From an uncultured Clostridia bacterium (GTDB lineage: Bacteria > Bacillota > Clostridia > Peptostreptococcales > Anaerovoracaceae), in NCBI GenBank assembly GCA_947302715.1, contig CAMYVY010000015.1:1-53088 (forward strand): a DNA stretch of 53,088 nt. Direction: 5' to 3'. This document shows, piece by piece, positions 51,084 to 53,088 of the stretch. The number at the start of each line of letters is the position of its first letter. Positions within the stretch are counted from its first letter, which is position 1. A program made the position numbers and the translations under genes. Under the pieces are notes generated by a model, which had not been told where the DNA came from, did no database searches, and was given only the letters and a program-made list of their open reading frames with translations.

Positions 51084-52691
51084 TTATAGCGAGCCCAGTA
51101 CTGCGCCTTCCATATCCCCAATTTCAATAACGTCCCTGTGGCGTACTTCCTTTTTGTCCAAGTCACAAAGACCTGTCGGAATCTCGACGCCCGTATTTTT
51201 GGATAGTTCGCGGACGAATTCAAAATCATCCACGCAACCTTTGATGCCGATGGATTCCGCAACGCTCTTTGCAAATTTAAACGGACTTGCAGTCGAAGCG
51301 ATAAGCGTCGGAGTATGGTCACCTGTTTCAGCAAGATAGTTTTCGTAGACCTTGTAAGCTACAGCTGTATGTGTGTCGACTAAGTATTTGCAATCCTCGT
51401 AGACTCTTCCGATAGTGTCGTTGGTTTCTTCTACCGTCGCGAAGCCTCCATAGAATTTCTTTAGGCCATTCTTGATAGCGTCGCTAACCTCGTAGTGTTT
51501 TTGATTGTCGAGTTCAGACATCAATTCTTTTATTTCGTCGCCGGCAGCGTTTCGTGCATCATTCTTTTCATTTGCGTGCACATCACTTGCGATTTCGTCG
51601 CACGCCAAGTGATAGAGAAGCCTCTCTAAATTGCTGCTTATCAGAATGTCCATCGATGGCGAATTGGTGAGATAGAAATCGCGACGCGCGTCGTACACTC
51701 CGGTGTTTATGAAGTCCGTAAGCACCTTGTTTTTGTTCGATGCACATATGAATTTATTGACCGGAATCCCCATAAGATGCGCATAATACGCAGCAAGAAT
51801 GTTGCCGAAGTTACCGGTTGGAACGACGACATTTATCGCATCGCCGGCTTTGATCGCACCTTGTTTAATAAGTCTTCCGTAGCCATAGACGTAGTACGCG
51901 ACCTGCGGAATCAGACGACCGATATTGATTGAATTGGCGGAGGACAGCTTGACGCCCTTGTCCGCGAGAGTATCAGCGAATTTTTCATCATTAAATATTT
52001 TCTTTACACCGGTCTGCGCATCATCAAAATTACCCTTGATAGCAAATACGTGAGTATTCGCGCCCTCCTGTGTAATCATCTGCGCACGCTGAACCTCGCT
52101 CACCCCGCCGTCCGGATAGAATACTATTATCTCCGTCCCCGGCACATCGGAGAATCCGGCAAGTGCAGCTTTTCCGGTATCTCCGGAAGTCGCTGTCAGG
52201 ATGCAAATCTTGCTCTCCTCCCCTTCCTTTTTAACCGATGTTGTTAGAAGATAAGGAAGAATGGAAAGCGCCATATCCTTGAATGCCGATGTCCTTCCGT
52301 GATAGAGCTCCAAGAAATATGCGCTCTTTATGGCCGAGTCTGGATTGTTCTCCGAACGCATTTTGGCGTCGTCAGCAGTTTTTGATGACCTCTCCGAGAG
52401 ATTAACTACAGGTACTATCTCCGATTTACTGAACTTTTCGGGAGTATAGGCATTATCCACACAGTAGGAAATCTCATCCTCCGTAAAGTCATCAAAGAAC
52501 GCACCGATTGTTTTCTTCGCAACCTCATTATACGGAAGATCCGCCAGCCCTTCGAAACTTAAATCAATGTCTTTTAAAGAAGGAATAGCCTTCGGCACAA
52601 AAAGTCCTTTATCATCTGCCAAGCCTTTGATAATGGCCCTTGCCGCAGTTAGCTCCTTCCCATCGCCTCTTGTACTAACGTACATTCTCAT
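51084..52691 (-). CDS. thrC: Threonine synthase
   Basis: 535 residues, the long form. It makes threonine from O-phosphohomoserine with PLP bound to Lys138 (LYHGRTSAFKDMA). The SGDTGKAAL, VPTGNFGNILAAYY and SINIGRL loops are typical. The start at 52691 has AGAGG 10 bases upstream; the ORF to 52799 is not used. A TATAAT (52856-52851, minus strand) may be its -10, with a weak -35. No homoserine genes are adjacent; a CGCGA hairpin lies in the leader (52808-52824). Confidence 0.95.
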   Translation of the reverse strand: MRMYVSTRGDGKELTAARAIIKGLADDKGLFVPKAIPSLKDIDLSFEGLADLPYNEVAKKTIGAFFDDFTEDEISYCVDNAYTPEKFSKSEIVPVVNLSERSSKTADDAKMRSENNPDSAIKSAYFLELYHGRTSAFKDMALSILPYLLTTSVKKEGEESKICILTATSGDTGKAALAGFSDVPGTEIIVFYPDGGVSEVQRAQMITQEGANTHVFAIKGNFDDAQTGVKKIFNDEKFADTLADKGVKLSSANSINIGRLIPQVAYYVYGYGRLIKQGAIKAGDAINVVVPTGNFGNILAAYYAHLMGIPVNKFICASNKNKVLTDFINTGVYDARRDFYLTNSPSMDILISSNLERLLYHLACDEIASDVHANEKNDARNAAGDEIKELMSELDNQKHYEVSDAIKNGLKKFYGGFATVEETNDTIGRVYEDCKYLVDTHTAVAYKVYENYLAETGDHTPTLIASTASPFKFAKSVAESIGIKGCVDDFEFVRELSKNTGVEIPTGLCDLDKKEVRHRDVIEIGDMEGAVLGSL

Positions 52692-52961
52692 ACTACACAC
52701 ACCTCTATCTCTAAATCTATTATTCTTATTTATCGAATTAATCGATTTAATCGATTTCTCGAATTGGTTAAGCACCTTGTTTACGTCGATTTCGCTCAAA
52801 TGCCTATCGCGTTGCTATCGCGAGTTCTTACATGTCAGTGACGCTTCACTATTATAACACGAAAATTATATTAAGACACTCCTGCTTTATAATGCAAATT
52901 TTAGCAATTAATAAAGCTCTGAATCATTTCCCCTCCCCATGGAATAATTCAAATTGCTTTA

Positions 52962-52990
52962 TTGACATATCTCTGAAACCATTGTAGAAT
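52962..52990 (+). promoter_or_regulatory. Promoter of tRNA-Glu
   Basis: TTGACA (52962-52967), 17 bases, TAGAAT (52985-52990); the tRNA begins about 30 bases on. Confidence 0.75.
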
Positions 52991-53020
52991 GTACTCTGTG
53001 GTTAAAACAAAACTAAATAT

Positions 53021-53088
53021 GTCGCCTTGGTCAAGTGGTCAAGACGCTAGCCTCTCACGCTGGAATCAGGGGTTCGACTCCCCTAGGC
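53021..53088 (+). tRNA. tRNA-Glu (anticodon CTC), truncated at window end
   Basis: Begins GTCGCCT, then TGGTCA, D arm, anticodon stem CTAGC/GCTGG with loop CTCTCAC giving CTC (reads GAG), T arm CAGGGG-TTCGACT-CCCCT-. The acceptor 3' strand stops at AGGC, so the last 3 pairs, discriminator and CCA are outside the window. Confidence 0.9.

Overview
The window looks like a chromosomal contig from an anaerobic, low-to-mid GC Bacillota of class Clostridia. Evidence: rubredoxin-containing rubrerythrin, a type-2 IleRS, PyrR, CarD, LexA with a GAAC/GTTC-type box, MurT/GatD-like genes, strong AAGGAG ribosome sites and TTGACA/TATAAT promoters. The family cannot be fixed from sequence alone. Most genes lie on the minus strand. 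The contig starts inside a Tad/Flp pilus ATPase gene and ends inside a tRNA-Glu gene.

Layout. 1-1.7 kb: two Tad pilus genes (CpaF-like ATPase, TadZ-like protein). 1.9-5 kb: an acyl-CoA synthetase facing away from trpS. 5-7.5 kb: an OmpR-type two-component system. 7.6-12.2 kb: a compact minus-strand series (nucleoside phosphorylase, P1 peptidase, MATE exporter, methyltransferase, uridine-kinase-like NTPase). 12.3-17.3 kb: tRNA-Arg(CCG), an orphan LytS-type histidine kinase paired with a solitary DNA methyltransferase, mnmA and a NUDIX hydrolase. 17.3-19.4 kb: a DUF885 lipoprotein preceded by an inverted repeat, a good promoter and a leader of about 150 nt that folds into a rod-like RNA. 19.4-24.3 kb: a small P-loop protein, rlmN and ileS, whose product has the altered GXHH signature. 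24.4-26 kb: a PIN toxin/antitoxin pair with a repeat-rich operator, then rubrerythrin. 26.1-31.6 kb: RsbW-like kinase, STAS protein, SpoIIE-type phosphatase, a MATE transporter fused to an RsbW-like domain, and a second MATE transporter. 31.7-38.4 kb: pnp, rpsO, a UPF0104 membrane protein, lexA, pyrR, a J-domain protein and a DUF5685 protein. 38.4-42.8 kb: polyamine uptake operon (potABCD) led by its likely XRE-cupin repressor. 42.9-46.5 kb: carD, an NhaC-family transporter and a radical SAM gene. 46.5-46.9 kb: tRNA-Ser(GGA) with a duplicated 82-bp 3'-end segment. 47-50.3 kb: murT, a gatD homologue without catalytic residues, and an ATP-grasp gene. 50.4-53 kb: mntP, thrC, tRNA-Glu.

The candidates most likely to be undescribed biology are: (i) the transporter/partner-switching cluster with a MATE-HATPase fusion; (ii) the MurT / Cys- and His-less GatD / ATP-grasp operon; (iii) the structured leader RNA before the DUF885 lipoprotein; (iv) the duplicated tRNA-Ser end flanking a hairpin-rich 141-bp segment. 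All functions here are read from motifs and context; no database search was possible.
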